Assembly (NCBI RefSeq): GCF_029590555.1
Contig: NZ_CP081001.1
Location: 1,240,001-1,304,000 of the forward strand
Length of the DNA stretch: 64,000 nucleotides
Origin: Sphingobium sp. V4
GTDB lineage: Bacteria; Pseudomonadota; Alphaproteobacteria; Sphingomonadales; Sphingomonadaceae
Direction: 5' to 3'
Of the stretch, positions 8,847 through 16,661 are shown one piece after another (position 1 is the first letter of the stretch; each line of letters begins with the position of its first letter). The notes under the pieces are model-generated. The model was not told where the DNA came from, did not search any database, and saw nothing but the letters and a program-made list of their open reading frames with translations. A program made the translations under genes and the position numbers.

Positions 8847-8865
8847 CCCTGTTCAGAGGACAGGG
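8847..8865 (-). promoter_or_regulatory. Inverted repeat overlapping the luxI ribosome-binding site (lux-box-like or hairpin)
   Basis: CCCTGT and ACAGGG flank seven bases, ending 12 bases before the luxI start. The CTGT...ACAG half-sites resemble a lux box but with a seven- instead of eight-base centre. Read as RNA, the second arm contains most of the GGGAG ribosome-binding sequence, so it could equally be a translation-blocking hairpin. Confidence 0.4.
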
Positions 8866-9084
8866 ACCGTCGCCGGGAAATCGTCGCCGAGCATCCCGCT
8901 ACAAAGAGGGTTTCGTGAGCATTTGGCCGAGTCGAATCGAGATTTTCAGCTGAAGTGAATGCCAGCCTGAGGATGATCGGGAAGAACAGCGGGTTGAGAG
9001 AGAAGAGGGTGGGGGAGGAATGGTTTCCCCATTCGAACATTCTGCGCCGACCGCCGGCTGTTCGACTTCGCTTAGGAAAAGCTC

Positions 9085-9558
9085 ATGTCATGGCTCACAA
9101 CCGCGACCTTGGTCCGCGCCATCATCCAGCGTTTTCGCCGCTCTCCTAGAAATAGCCTGTCTCGACAGACGATCGATCCCGTCCGACGCTCGGCGCCGCC
9201 CGTTATCGCCTTCGCGCGCGCCCACTTCGGCGAGCGTCCGGATATCGAAATCGATGCCCTCGAAACCGAATTCGATGTGCGGCCTTCGGGGCTTGCGATC
9301 CGAGCCTGGCTCATTATCGACCGCGAAGAAGTGCCAGTCGACATTTTGACCGCCGCGATACACGCCGGCCGAAAGCTCGGCATGGTACCACCTCCAGCCC
9401 GGCAAATCTTTTACCTCGCGACAGGCTACGGGCTGACCGTAGCCGATATCGGCCGCCTGCTCGGCATCAGCCGCCGCAAGACGCGCCGGTACCTGCTGCA
9501 GGCAATCGCGTCTCTGGACACGCAACCGCGCCATGAAAACGCTAGGTCGACCGCTTAG
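9085..9558 (+). CDS. Sigma-70 region-4-like helix-turn-helix protein
   Basis: A 157-residue protein whose C-terminal third reads like sigma region 4: QIFYLATGYGLTVADIGRLL followed by GISRRKTRRYLLQAIASLD. The first 30 residues are basic (IIQRFRRSPRNSLSRQ), and no region 2 is present, so it cannot be a complete sigma factor. The middle (residues about 45-95) has no motif I know. The gene stands alone after a G-rich stretch (8996-9022) and overlaps the next minus-strand gene by four bases tail to tail. Likely a small regulator; target unknown. Confidence 0.6.
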   Translation: MSWLTTATLVRAIIQRFRRSPRNSLSRQTIDPVRRSAPPVIAFARAHFGERPDIEIDALETEFDVRPSGLAIRAWLIIDREEVPVDILTAAIHAGRKLGMVPPPARQIFYLATGYGLTVADIGRLLGISRRKTRRYLLQAIASLDTQPRHENARSTA

Positions 9559-9752
9559 TGAAGGCTCTCGCTCTCCAACAGCCCTTTATCGCTTTTCAAT
9601 AACCTGAGTAGGCTCGCCGCTGCATCATCGAACGATGACTGAGCACAATCTATGGCCATCGACAGGTGGCAGGCAAACGCGGTCGTTCCTAAGCCCGCCC
9701 GATCGAACATATCGAGCGCCTTCTCCATGGAACGGATCGCTTCGGCGACCAT
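9555..9752 (-). CDS. Hypothetical small helical protein
   Basis: 65 residues from the ATG at 9752, which has GGGGA just upstream; a longer start at 9815 adds 21 residues of unlikely composition. The sequence is predicted all-helical (VAEAIRSMEKALDMFDRAGL, then ACHLSMAIDCAQ and ASLLRLLKS). No family recognised. It ends inside the last codons of the convergent sigma-like gene. Confidence 0.5.
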   Translation of the reverse strand: MVAEAIRSMEKALDMFDRAGLGTTAFACHLSMAIDCAQSSFDDAAASLLRLLKSDKGLLESESLH

Positions 9753-10107
9753 AGGATCGTCCCCTTTCACCCCATGGCGCGTTTTCGGGCAGGACAGATG
9801 GGGCATTATCGACACCTTCCACTCTCGTTCACGGATTCTCTCAATGGGAACCCGTTCACTTTTATCATGCGCTGTCGAATCCCCGTATCGTCATACGGCG
9901 GCTTTCATTGCCGGAACATCCATTTCGGAGGAAGATTCTTTTCCGATTTGGGAGGCTGGAAGCTGATAGAGAGGTTGGACCCCTCTGTCGCAAAGCGCTG
10001 CTCTGGAATTGCGGCATATACGAGCGTCCTTCAAAGACGCCTCGGTCGTCGAACCGTTTCGATATCAGTCTGCCGTAACGCATCAAGCCATTTCGGAGGA
10101 TAGGCAA

Positions 10108-10350
10108 ATGGATTTCAACACTAAGCGCCTCGACGAGGCAGTCCTTGCGTTGCTCTGGTTCAACCTTGATACGGCAGGCACCGCATGGAAAGGTTTCGAC
10201 TGGTCTGCCATGGAGCGGCTTCATGGTCGCGACTTGATCACGGACCCGGTCCGAAAATCCAAGTCCGTCTTTCTTACCCCGGAGGGAATCACCGAGGGTG
10301 AACGCCTATTTCGCGAACTATTTACACGCCACCACGACGAATGGCGCTGA
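10108..10350 (+). CDS. DUF6429-family protein
   Basis: An 80-residue protein with the DUF6429 pattern: KRLDEAVLALLWFNLD near the start, then TAWKGFDWSAMERLHGRDLI, DPVRKSKSVFLTPEGI and RLFRELFTRH. The layout resembles a small winged helix (the KSVFLTPEG strand as wing), but no function is known. The ATG at 10108 follows CGGAGGA by seven bases; the upstream in-frame region has no similar composition. Confidence 0.7.
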   Translation: MDFNTKRLDEAVLALLWFNLDTAGTAWKGFDWSAMERLHGRDLITDPVRKSKSVFLTPEGITEGERLFRELFTRHHDEWR

Positions 10351-10453
10351 TGGGCGCGCGTCGAATGACTGATTTTCCTGTTTACTCTTTTTGATGTGGA
10401 CATAACCGCGCAACTGAAGCTGATTGCCGAATGACATGTCGCGTCAACGCGTC

Positions 10454-10630
10454 TTACCCCTGGCTTTCCTCGACAGCCGCAATGGTCTTACCGGCATACC
10501 GTTCGTCGGTCGGATCGAACAACGCACTCCGCAAGAAAGGCTCCAGGGTCACCGCGCCGCCGCTAAGGCCGGTCAATCGGAACCAACCCAGCTTGGCTTC
10601 CGCGGGTGCGACGCCGTCGCGCTTCGTCAC
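10454..10630 (-). CDS. Short unrecognised open frame with coding-like composition
   Basis: 58 codons from a GTG at 10630 to a TAA at 10454, in a gap otherwise without genes (10351-10940). Codon third positions are GC-rich and the protein has ordinary composition (KLGWFRLTGLSGGAVTLEPF, then LFDPTDERYAG), unlike the antisense frame. An in-frame TGA lies a few codons upstream of the GTG, so it may be a small gene or the 3' remnant of a larger broken one. No family recognised. Confidence 0.3.
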   Translation of the reverse strand: MTKRDGVAPAEAKLGWFRLTGLSGGAVTLEPFLRSALFDPTDERYAGKTIAAVEESQG

Positions 10631-10904
10631 AACGGCATCAACGAAACAGCATCATGGCGCTTATACAGAATGGCGGTGCCATTCGTACGAGCCGGCGATT
10701 ATATGTAGCCCTGATACAGAGTTGCTCGCGGATCGTCTGAATGATCAAATCCGCTAGCAGTGGATCCTTTCCCTTCTCGGGAAGCTTAAGTCGCAGGGTT
10801 GGTCTCGCGCCGCTCATGGGCCAGCTTTAGAAACCGCGATGCCAAAGAACAATCAGGTCGTTGGCACCGCAGAACTCGTGGTTCCTCTTTGCCGCGGAAT
10901 GCGA

Positions 10905-10927
10905 GGGGGCGCCCGAAGGCGACCCCC
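10905..10927 (-). terminator. Hairpin downstream of the second MucR-like gene
   Basis: GGGGG-C-GCC and GGC-G-A-CCCCC close a CGAA tetraloop with one bulged base, 13 bases past the stop of the minus-strand MucR-like gene. Position and strength suit a terminator; there is no T-run. Confidence 0.45.
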
Positions 10928-10940
10928 CGTTCAGTCGATC

Positions 10941-11825
10941 TCAACCCGCCTCAACGACAGGCTGTGCAGGCGCCTTCCGGCGCCGCGGAGTCTTGGCTTC
11001 GACCGGGGATGCCGCTTCGCTCGGCTTGCTCCGACGTCCGCGGGCCGGCCTCGTCTCGCCCTCATCGGGGGATTTCTTCGCCGGACCGGCGTCCTTCGGC
11101 GCGGCGCTTGCGCTATTCCCAGCCTTCCGAGCCGGCTTTGCGGGGGTTTCGGCAACGACAGGTGCGGCCTCCGGCACGGTAACATCATCCGCTGCGACCG
11201 CTTCCGATGTCGCCAGTTCGGGGTCAGATGTCGCTGACTTCTTCGCGGTACGCGCCTTCTTGACTGGAGCGTTCGCGGTTTTCCTGGGCTTGCGCGCCGG
11301 TTTGGCAGGCGCCTCGCTCGGGGCAGGCGCTGCTATCGAGGCGGCGACATTGTTCGGTGCGGGCGCTTCCGCCGAAGTCGCGGGAGCGGCATCCATAGCC
11401 TCGCTTGCACCATCCTGCTTCGCGACCGCCGGCTTCCTGCCAAGCCCCAGTCGTTGTGCAACTTCGCGCCGTTGTTCCGAATAGCCAGGGGCGACCATTG
11501 GATAATCGCGCGGCAGACCATAACGTTCACGATATTCCGATGGTGTCAGGCCATTCGTCGAGAGATGGCGCTTGAGCGTCTTATACGGTTTTCCATCGAT
11601 CATGCTGATGATGTGATCGCGCGAAGCGAGGCTTTTGCGCGCCGTAGTTGCTGGGACAAACTCGGGCGCCGCAGGAGCGTCAGGCGCCTTTTCCTCCGAC
11701 AACGCGGCGCGTGTCGACTGTATCAGCCCGGCCAACTCACTGCTTTCAACCATATTGTTTGAAACATAAGCGCTCAGCAATTGAACCGTCAGGGAGGTGA
11801 GATCGGGCTTTTCCGCCTCGGACAT
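10941..11825 (-). CDS. MucR/Ros-family regulator with a long Lys/Ala/Pro-rich tail
   Basis: A 294-residue protein. Residues about 1-40 match the MucR N-terminus (LTVQLLSAYVSNNMVESSEL and GLIQSTRAAL). Residues about 68-135 match the Ros DNA-binding domain (HIISMIDGKPYKTLKRHLST, YGLPRDYPMVAPGYSEQRRE). The usual zinc ligands are missing: no Cys at the first position and HLSTNG in place of H...H. The remaining 150 residues are low-complexity and basic, with repeated KPARK and RGRR-type clusters like eukaryotic H1 tails or AT-hooks. Ordinary MucR proteins are about 140-150 residues, so this is a fusion-like extension. A CAGGAGA ribosome-binding site precedes the ATG. Probably a nucleoid-binding or silencing variant; inference. 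Confidence 0.75.
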   Translation of the reverse strand: MSEAEKPDLTSLTVQLLSAYVSNNMVESSELAGLIQSTRAALSEEKAPDAPAAPEFVPATTARKSLASRDHIISMIDGKPYKTLKRHLSTNGLTPSEYRERYGLPRDYPMVAPGYSEQRREVAQRLGLGRKPAVAKQDGASEAMDAAPATSAEAPAPNNVAASIAAPAPSEAPAKPARKPRKTANAPVKKARTAKKSATSDPELATSEAVAADDVTVPEAAPVVAETPAKPARKAGNSASAAPKDAGPAKKSPDEGETRPARGRRSKPSEAASPVEAKTPRRRKAPAQPVVEAG

Positions 11826-12333
11826 GAAAAAATCTCCTGGATTGCGCGACGAGTGCGCGGGCTCAAATCGATACGCGGCTCAGTTTTCGAACAGGTAAAC
11901 TTCCTGCCGTGTTACGAAACAGATGTCAAAGCCCGCCCAAGCTCGTGGCCATGTGGCAAGCCGCGTCGCACCGAAGGTCCGCATGATCACGACGTAGCCG
12001 TAGCAAATGCGCACCACCTCTTGCACGCACTTCGAAGTGTCGGATCCAGATTGCAGATATTCAACCACGATTAAGCTGTACGAACTCATGATGAGGTCGT
12101 TGGGCACTCGAACATTGCGGGTGCGATCTCGCTCATCGCATCTGCCTGGCTCATTTTGAGAGGTACGATCCAGTGTTCAGCGTTCAACTTGGCGGAGGCC
12201 TATCGTCTTTCTGATGCGCCGCCGGCGATGCGGCTAATCTGTTCGGAATGACTGATACACCGGCTAATCTGCGACACCAAAAGCCAGGAGAGGGGGAAGG
12301 GGTCGATCGTATCTTCAGGCTGGATCTACCCCC
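11826..12333. other. Gap upstream of the MucR-like gene, with an 11-bp direct repeat
   Basis: The only open frame is a 75-codon one on the minus strand (11880-12107) with no family features and weak codon bias; I do not call it. An 11-bp direct repeat CGGCTAATCTG occurs at 12231 and 12261. The gap holds the divergent promoters of the MucR-like gene and the Toprim gene. Confidence 0.35.
12286..12303 (+). repeat. G-rich purine leader motif, first of a recurring family
   Basis: The motif is roughly GGAGRGRGGGGGRAGGGGGCG on the plus strand. Copies I can place: 12286-12303, 14732-14754, 17281-17296, 18313-18336, 24406-24425, 25483-25508, 26788-26802, 29212-29236, 35238-35264, 39129-39147, 43931-43950 and 46935-46960; weaker ones near 9000 and 40061. 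Each lies 24-120 bases before the start codon of a plus-strand gene and outside coding sequence. Function unknown; the G-tracts could fold as quadruplexes in DNA or RNA. Confidence 0.55.
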
Positions 12334-13236
12334 ATGACACCCACCGTAAAACTCCAGACCGCGGGCCGCCGTATCGTCGAAGCCTTAAAAGGGCATTGGC
12401 GAAAGAGCGGCGGCATGTGTCGATGCCCCGCGCACGCCGATCACGATCCCAGCCTATCTGTCCGCGTCGGGCGAACGAGCCTCCTGTTCACCTGCTTCGC
12501 CGGCTGTGACCGCGTCGATATTCTCAGAGCGATCCGCAACGCGCGCATCCTCGATACCGACTATGTGCCGACTGTCGAAGCGAGAGGGACCGATGATTAT
12601 GTGCCCGATAGCTCTGCACTCTGGCGACGCCAGCGGGCGCAAGAGATTTGGGATCGGGCGCGGCCGCTCCCAGGGACGCCCGCACAGCACTATCTGCAGA
12701 CGCGAGGCCTGCCCGGCTATAATCCCGAGCTTCGCTATCTTGCCCGCACGCCAATCGGGACCGAGCGAGGATTGCGCTACCGGCCGGCCTTGATCGCTGC
12801 GGTTCGGGACGACCGCGAACTCGTCGCTATCCAGCGCAATTTTCTCGACATCACGATCCCCGCGAAGGCACGCGATCTCGAAAATCCTAAGATGGCGCTC
12901 GGAATGCCGGGCGCCGGCGCGGTGCGGCTCATGCCAGTGCGCGATACGCTCGGGATTGCTGAAGGCATCGAAACCAGTTGGTCGGCGTCGCTCTTGCTCG
13001 GCATACCCGTCTGGGCCGCACTCGGCAGCGAGCGGTTCGGGCACGTCGCCGTCCCCGACCACATCACGCAGTTGATCCTGCTGCCTGATCCAGGAAAGGC
13101 CGGACGACGCGCCGAGGCACTTGCACGCGAAGCCCATGCAAGGCCGGGGCGCGTCATCGAGACTCTTTGGCCACCGCGAGGGCGGGGCGACTGGAATGAT
13201 GTCTGGTTAAGCCACCTTGCGGTGGAAGGCCTTTGA
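12334..13236 (+). CDS. Toprim-domain primase-like protein of mobile elements
   Basis: A 300-residue DnaG-related protein without a full primase core. A CHC2-type zinc finger lies at the N-terminus (C31-P-A-H34 ... C54-F-A-G-C58 within CPAHADHDPSLSVRVG and LLFTCFAGCDR). A linker with QHYLQTRGLPG follows, then a Toprim domain with the catalytic-type Glu in LGIAEGIETSWSA and the acidic motif LILLPDPGKAGRRAEALA. Such proteins (DUF7146/Toprim type) are common on alphaproteobacterial conjugative elements and may prime the transferred strand in the recipient. One of the two usual Toprim aspartates appears replaced (DPGKAG), so activity needs testing. It opens the long plus-strand block. Confidence 0.8.
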   Translation: MTPTVKLQTAGRRIVEALKGHWRKSGGMCRCPAHADHDPSLSVRVGRTSLLFTCFAGCDRVDILRAIRNARILDTDYVPTVEARGTDDYVPDSSALWRRQRAQEIWDRARPLPGTPAQHYLQTRGLPGYNPELRYLARTPIGTERGLRYRPALIAAVRDDRELVAIQRNFLDITIPAKARDLENPKMALGMPGAGAVRLMPVRDTLGIAEGIETSWSASLLLGIPVWAALGSERFGHVAVPDHITQLILLPDPGKAGRRAEALAREAHARPGRVIETLWPPRGRGDWNDVWLSHLAVEGL

Positions 13237-13499
13237 AAGCCGCCGCTCCCGAGCGGAGACGAAAAGCACAGCCTCCACCGCGTGGCTGTATGGCTTTGCC
13301 CCGCGATGCGGGGGCGGCCAGCAGGTCACTGCCGTCGCTGGCTCGCTTATTCAAAAAAGCCGCACAACTAACCTCCTTTCCGATCGGCAGAAGCCGCCGC
13401 ATGACAGTCTGCGATTTATGAGCACAATGAGGGAATGTGGCGCATGGAGAAGATTTGCCCTATATGGCTTTCAAGGCAATGATGCCGGAAGGATCTGCA

Positions 13500-13814
13500 A
13501 TGGCTGCACGACGCAAGCGGGCACATGATGCGACCACCAATCCGCCCGCGAGTTTGCGGGGGCACGTCAGCGAGGCCGGCCGATTGAGCCTGCCGGTCGA
13601 ACTCCGACGCGCGGTCGGACTTGAGCGTGGCGGTCCGGTGCGGATCGAACTTGTCGATGGCGCAATCCGGATCAGGACCATGAAGGAGGTCAAGGACCGC
13701 ATCCGCGCCCTGGCTCGCGAGAGCGGCCTTACCGACAAGGCGAGTGTGGCCGATTTTCTAGGCTGGCGAGAAACCGAGCGTTCCAGCGAAGCGAAAGCGG
13801 CTGGCAAGCGGTGA
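13500..13814 (+). CDS. AbrB/MazE-type antitoxin
   Basis: 104 residues with a SpoVT-AbrB swapped-hairpin domain in the middle: GHVSEAGRLSLPVELRRAVG followed by GGPVRIELVDGAIRIRTM. The C-terminus (RIRALARESGLTDKASVADF) should bind the toxin. The ATG at 13500 follows GGAAGG; a GTG at 13437 is possible but adds an unrelated segment. The next gene, a PIN-domain toxin, starts inside this gene's stop codon (GTGA), the usual operon structure for a VapBC-like pair. Confidence 0.82.
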   Translation: MAARRKRAHDATTNPPASLRGHVSEAGRLSLPVELRRAVGLERGGPVRIELVDGAIRIRTMKEVKDRIRALARESGLTDKASVADFLGWRETERSSEAKAAGKR

Positions 13815-14200
13815 GCGCAATCATCATCGACAGGTCGCCCATCCTCGCGGCTATCCTGGATGAGAAGGGTGGCGATGCGGTCTTCGATATGCTTGACGAT
13901 GCGGCGGTCAGCGCGGTCAACGTGGCGGAGGTCTATACCTACGCTGCGCTCAACGGCTTGCCCACCGACGCGATCGACGCATTCTTTGCGGACACCGGCA
14001 TCGAAGTGGCACCGTTCGACCAGCGGCAGGCGGTGACGGCTGGGCAGCTTGCGAGCGTCACGCGTAAGGCTGGCCTTTCGCTTGGCGATCGATCCTGCCT
14101 TGCACTGGCGAAGATGCGCGGCTCTGGAGTGCTGACCGCCGACCGCCCCTGGCAGCAGATTGCTGACGCGGCCGGACTGAAAATTACGCTGCTACGCTGA
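13811..14200 (+). CDS. VapC-like PIN-domain toxin
   Basis: 129-residue PIN ribonuclease. The acidic active-site residues are at the expected places: D7 (IIIDRSPILAAIL), E40 (VSAVNVAEVYTYA), D93 (LSLGDRSCLALA) and D111 (LTADRPW). VapC toxins cleave specific tRNAs or rRNA when the antitoxin is degraded. Coupled to the AbrB-type antitoxin by a four-base overlap. Likely helps retain the element. Confidence 0.85.
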   Translation: MSAIIIDRSPILAAILDEKGGDAVFDMLDDAAVSAVNVAEVYTYAALNGLPTDAIDAFFADTGIEVAPFDQRQAVTAGQLASVTRKAGLSLGDRSCLALAKMRGSGVLTADRPWQQIADAAGLKITLLR

Positions 14201-14205
14201 CTGTG

Positions 14206-14439
14206 ATGGCGAAGAACTATTCGGAAGTTCCGGTCGGAGGCCGGATTCGCGTGCAGGGAAGGCTTGGGCAATCAACGCGCGGCCCGGTCGTGATGGACGC
14301 AGCAGGCGTGCCGTTATGGACCCTGAATTTTGACGAAGATTGCCCTACGGCTCCGGGGAAGATTATCATCGTCGAAGGCGTTCGAGTGGGTTTCGATCGC
14401 ATCGACGTAGAGTGGATCGGCGAGCCGCCTTCCCCCTGA
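14206..14439 (+). CDS. DUF5818-like small protein
   Basis: 77 residues, beta-rich, with GGRIRVQGRLGQSTRGPVVM, PLWTLNFDEDCPTAPGK and VEGVRVGFDRIDVEWIG. The last segment resembles the OB-like DUF5818 family of sphingomonads; the assignment is tentative. It starts five bases after the PIN toxin gene ends and probably shares its transcript. Confidence 0.5.
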   Translation: MAKNYSEVPVGGRIRVQGRLGQSTRGPVVMDAAGVPLWTLNFDEDCPTAPGKIIIVEGVRVGFDRIDVEWIGEPPSP

Positions 14440-14777
14440 TTTGAAGAAACGACGACGGCGCAGCCGAGGGACGGGATGCTGGAGGCGTCCTGTTTCAGCG
14501 TTTCATCGTCCGCGCCGATGTGTCCTACCCGCACCGATGATGAGGTGCGAGAGCTGAGCGAGGCGGCCAGCGAACAAGTGCGCAATCTCCGTAGCCTGCC
14601 GACGAAGCCGAGTGAGTACCGAGCACGGCCTGTGCGTCTGCCCCTTCAGTGGTTCGGTATTCGGAGAGCGAGACAAACCGGCGGCAAGCGTGATGTCAGC
14701 GAACTAGGCCCGGCCGAAGACGTCCGCGGCCAGGAGATGAGAGGGGGAGCGACGGCTGATCTTGAAGGAGACACCCG
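14440..14777. other. Gap with a G-rich leader
   Basis: No supported gene. The 3' part holds a copy of the purine G-tract motif (14732-14754) and the AAGGAG ribosome-binding site of the next gene. The open frames crossing the gap have no recognisable protein features. Confidence 0.35.
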
Positions 14778-15614
14778 ATGCAGCCGCAACTCCAGCCCGC
14801 CCCCGCCCAAGACCTCCGCGCGCTCCTCGACCGCAACCCGGTCATTGGCGAGGCCCGACGAGGCTCCCGCCGCTTCTGGACGACCCGCGAGGAGAAGCTT
14901 CTCAATCAGCATTATCCGAGCGGCGGCGTCGAAGCATGCCTTGCCCTTTTGCCGGGGCGCAGCGCGGTAGCCATTTACAACCATGCCAGTTCGCTCGGCA
15001 TTCAGGCGCCCGCCACGCAGAAGCATGACTTCCGCCGCCAGCGCTGGACCAGCTCCGATCATATCGATTCCGTGATCCGGCGGACATATCAGCGCACGCC
15101 CGCCAAAGGCGAGATCGATGCCCTCGCGGTCGCGGTCAATCGGCCGCGCTGGTGGGTGACCAAACGCGCTAGCAAGCTCGGACTGGTTACGCCGCGCTTT
15201 AAGGAGCCCGCCTGGACCGAGGCCGAACGCGATATCCTTCACGATAATTTCCACCGTTCTGCGAAAACTGTTCAGCGGATCCTCAAGCGCGCCGGATTTG
15301 TCCGCACCGAAACCGCTATCACCGTCATGGGCAAACGTCTGGGCGCGACCCGCGAGGATCCCCATCACGTGACGGCGCACGGCCTTGCGACGCTGATGGG
15401 TGTCGGTGCAAAAACCGTCACGGGCTGGATCACACGAGGGCTCCTCAGGGCGCGCCGCCGTGGCACCGAACGCACCGTGGCACAGGGCGGCGACCAGCAC
15501 TGGATACATTTGCGCGACGTCCGCAGCTTCATCATCGACAATGCAGCCGTCGTCGACATCCGCAAGGTCGATAAATTCTGGTTCATCGACCTCGTTGCCC
15601 ACAATCACGATTGA
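14778..15614 (+). CDS. Myb/SANT-like helix-turn-helix protein
   Basis: 278 residues with two or three repeated DNA-binding-type helical units. The first is SRRFWTTREEKLLNQHYPSG with AVAIYNHASSLGI; the second, weaker, is RQRWTSSDHIDSVIRRTYQ with WWVTKRASKLGLV; the third is EPAWTEAERDILHDNFHRSA. Tryptophan spacing and the W..EE...L pattern resemble SANT/Myb or GcrA-like modules. A C-terminal segment (HGLATLMGVGAKTVTGWITR) looks like a MerR/phage-type helix-turn-helix that would choose where the protein acts. No exact family recognised. AAGGAGA precedes the ATG. Confidence 0.6.
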   Translation: MQPQLQPAPAQDLRALLDRNPVIGEARRGSRRFWTTREEKLLNQHYPSGGVEACLALLPGRSAVAIYNHASSLGIQAPATQKHDFRRQRWTSSDHIDSVIRRTYQRTPAKGEIDALAVAVNRPRWWVTKRASKLGLVTPRFKEPAWTEAERDILHDNFHRSAKTVQRILKRAGFVRTETAITVMGKRLGATREDPHHVTAHGLATLMGVGAKTVTGWITRGLLRARRRGTERTVAQGGDQHWIHLRDVRSFIIDNAAVVDIRKVDKFWFIDLVAHNHD

Positions 15615-15621
15615 TCGACCG

Positions 15622-15981
15622 ATGACCGGGCGACCGACGTCTGTTCCGGCGATCAGCGCGGGAAAGAGGCCCGAGCTGGAGATTTCCGGTCTTTCACGAA
15701 CACTCGACGGCCGAAGGCCGGCCGTTGCAAATGCGGGAGATACGCTATGCGCGTTCACTAACAGCATTCACGGAACCTTTTCCGTACCCGACGGCTCCGC
15801 CTTCCTTCCCGATTCCGAGAATCTGATCCGTCTGCCTGGCGGCCAGATCATCTCGATCCATCCGATCATCGAGATGGCGGGCGGCCCTGACAGCGACGAC
15901 CACCGCAACCTCAGCTACGACCAAGCTGCGGCGTTGGATGTCCTACTAGAGGACTATGACCGCTCCTCCGTACCGTGGTGA
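15622..15981 (+). CDS. Hypothetical protein
   Basis: 119 residues from an ATG eight bases after the previous gene. The second half (NLIRLPGGQIISIHPIIEMA, then LSYDQAAALDVLLEDYD) looks like a small mixed fold; the first half is poorly structured. No family recognised. It overlaps the next gene by four bases (GTGA), so the two are probably co-translated. Confidence 0.5.
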   Translation: MTGRPTSVPAISAGKRPELEISGLSRTLDGRRPAVANAGDTLCAFTNSIHGTFSVPDGSAFLPDSENLIRLPGGQIISIHPIIEMAGGPDSDDHRNLSYDQAAALDVLLEDYDRSSVPW

Positions 15982-16322
15982 CCGTATTCCAATGCGCGTC
16001 GGCTTCGGCATGGCCCTGTGCGTCGAGCTTTCCGATCGAGACAGGACAATATTGCGTACTCGGCATCGAACACCTGTCCATGGAAACAGCGGATCTGCTC
16101 GATCAATGGTGTTCCGAAAAGTCGAACGATCGTCCGCTGCCGCTGGCAGATACGCCCTATGGGTGGTTCATTCCCACGCGCGAGGTCGATGAAGTGTACC
16201 GCGCCGAAATACCGGCGGACCTGTTGGGAGTGATGCAATTCGGCCTTGAACGCGGCTTCGAGCACGTCCTGGTCGACCGCGATGCCGGCACCACCGATGA
16301 CCTTCCACGGTTCGCCTGGTAG
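15978..16322 (+). CDS. Hypothetical protein, possibly DUF5983-like
   Basis: 114 residues starting at a GTG that overlaps the previous stop; another GTG three bases earlier is equally possible. Features: CVLGIEHLSMETADLLDQWC, PYGWFIPTREVDEVYRAEIP and LLGVMQFGLERGFEHVLVDR. The first segment resembles DUF5983 proteins found on plasmids, which I hold only loosely. Function unknown. Confidence 0.5.
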   Translation: MTVFQCASASAWPCASSFPIETGQYCVLGIEHLSMETADLLDQWCSEKSNDRPLPLADTPYGWFIPTREVDEVYRAEIPADLLGVMQFGLERGFEHVLVDRDAGTTDDLPRFAW

Positions 16323-16352
16323 AAGAACCTCAGCGCTCTTCCGGCCTCGCCA

Positions 16353-16547
16353 TCAGGCCCGAATGCCCGTGCTCAACAGGCTCAGCCGATCCGCCGCTAT
16401 CTCGGCGACGCTGGCTTGAACCACATGGCCACGACCGCGCAATATCTCGGCGAGATCGCGAACCATGACGATAAGATCGGGAGTTGAGACCCCGGCATCG
16501 AGATCACGAAGTACCTGACGCTCTTCCTCGTCGAGTTCGCGCATCAT
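16353..16547 (-). CDS. Hypothetical small helical protein
   Basis: 64 residues, one of the few minus-strand genes in the block. Predicted helices RELDEEERQVLRDLDAG, TPDLIVMVRDLAEILRGR and VAEIAADRLSLLSTG. Starts at tandem ATGs (16547/16544) behind GGTGGTG. Its start is about 115 bp from the divergent plus-strand gene, so it may share a control region. No family recognised. Confidence 0.4.
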   Translation of the reverse strand: MMRELDEEERQVLRDLDAGVSTPDLIVMVRDLAEILRGRGHVVQASVAEIAADRLSLLSTGIRA

Positions 16548-16661
16548 CACACCACCTGGTTGTTCGGGCACGGAAGCCACGCGCCGCACGTGGCCGCGCA
16601 CGAGCCGAGTCGGCCTCGCGCCACCATAGCATCACAACTGCCTCAAGCTGGGAGAAACGTC

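Noticed and set aside
10431..10757. 108-codon plus-strand frame
   Set aside because: Ser/Arg/Pro-rich mirror of the coding-like minus-strand frame at 10454-10630.
11880..12107. 75-codon minus-strand frame upstream of the MucR-like gene
   Set aside because: Weak codon bias, no family features and no clear ribosome-binding site; more likely part of the promoter region.
12231..12271. 11-bp direct repeat as replication iterons
   Set aside because: Only two copies and no replication initiator gene nearby; insufficient for an origin.
14646..15767. 373-codon open frame on the minus strand
   Set aside because: Mirror of the Myb-like gene; no domain recognised.
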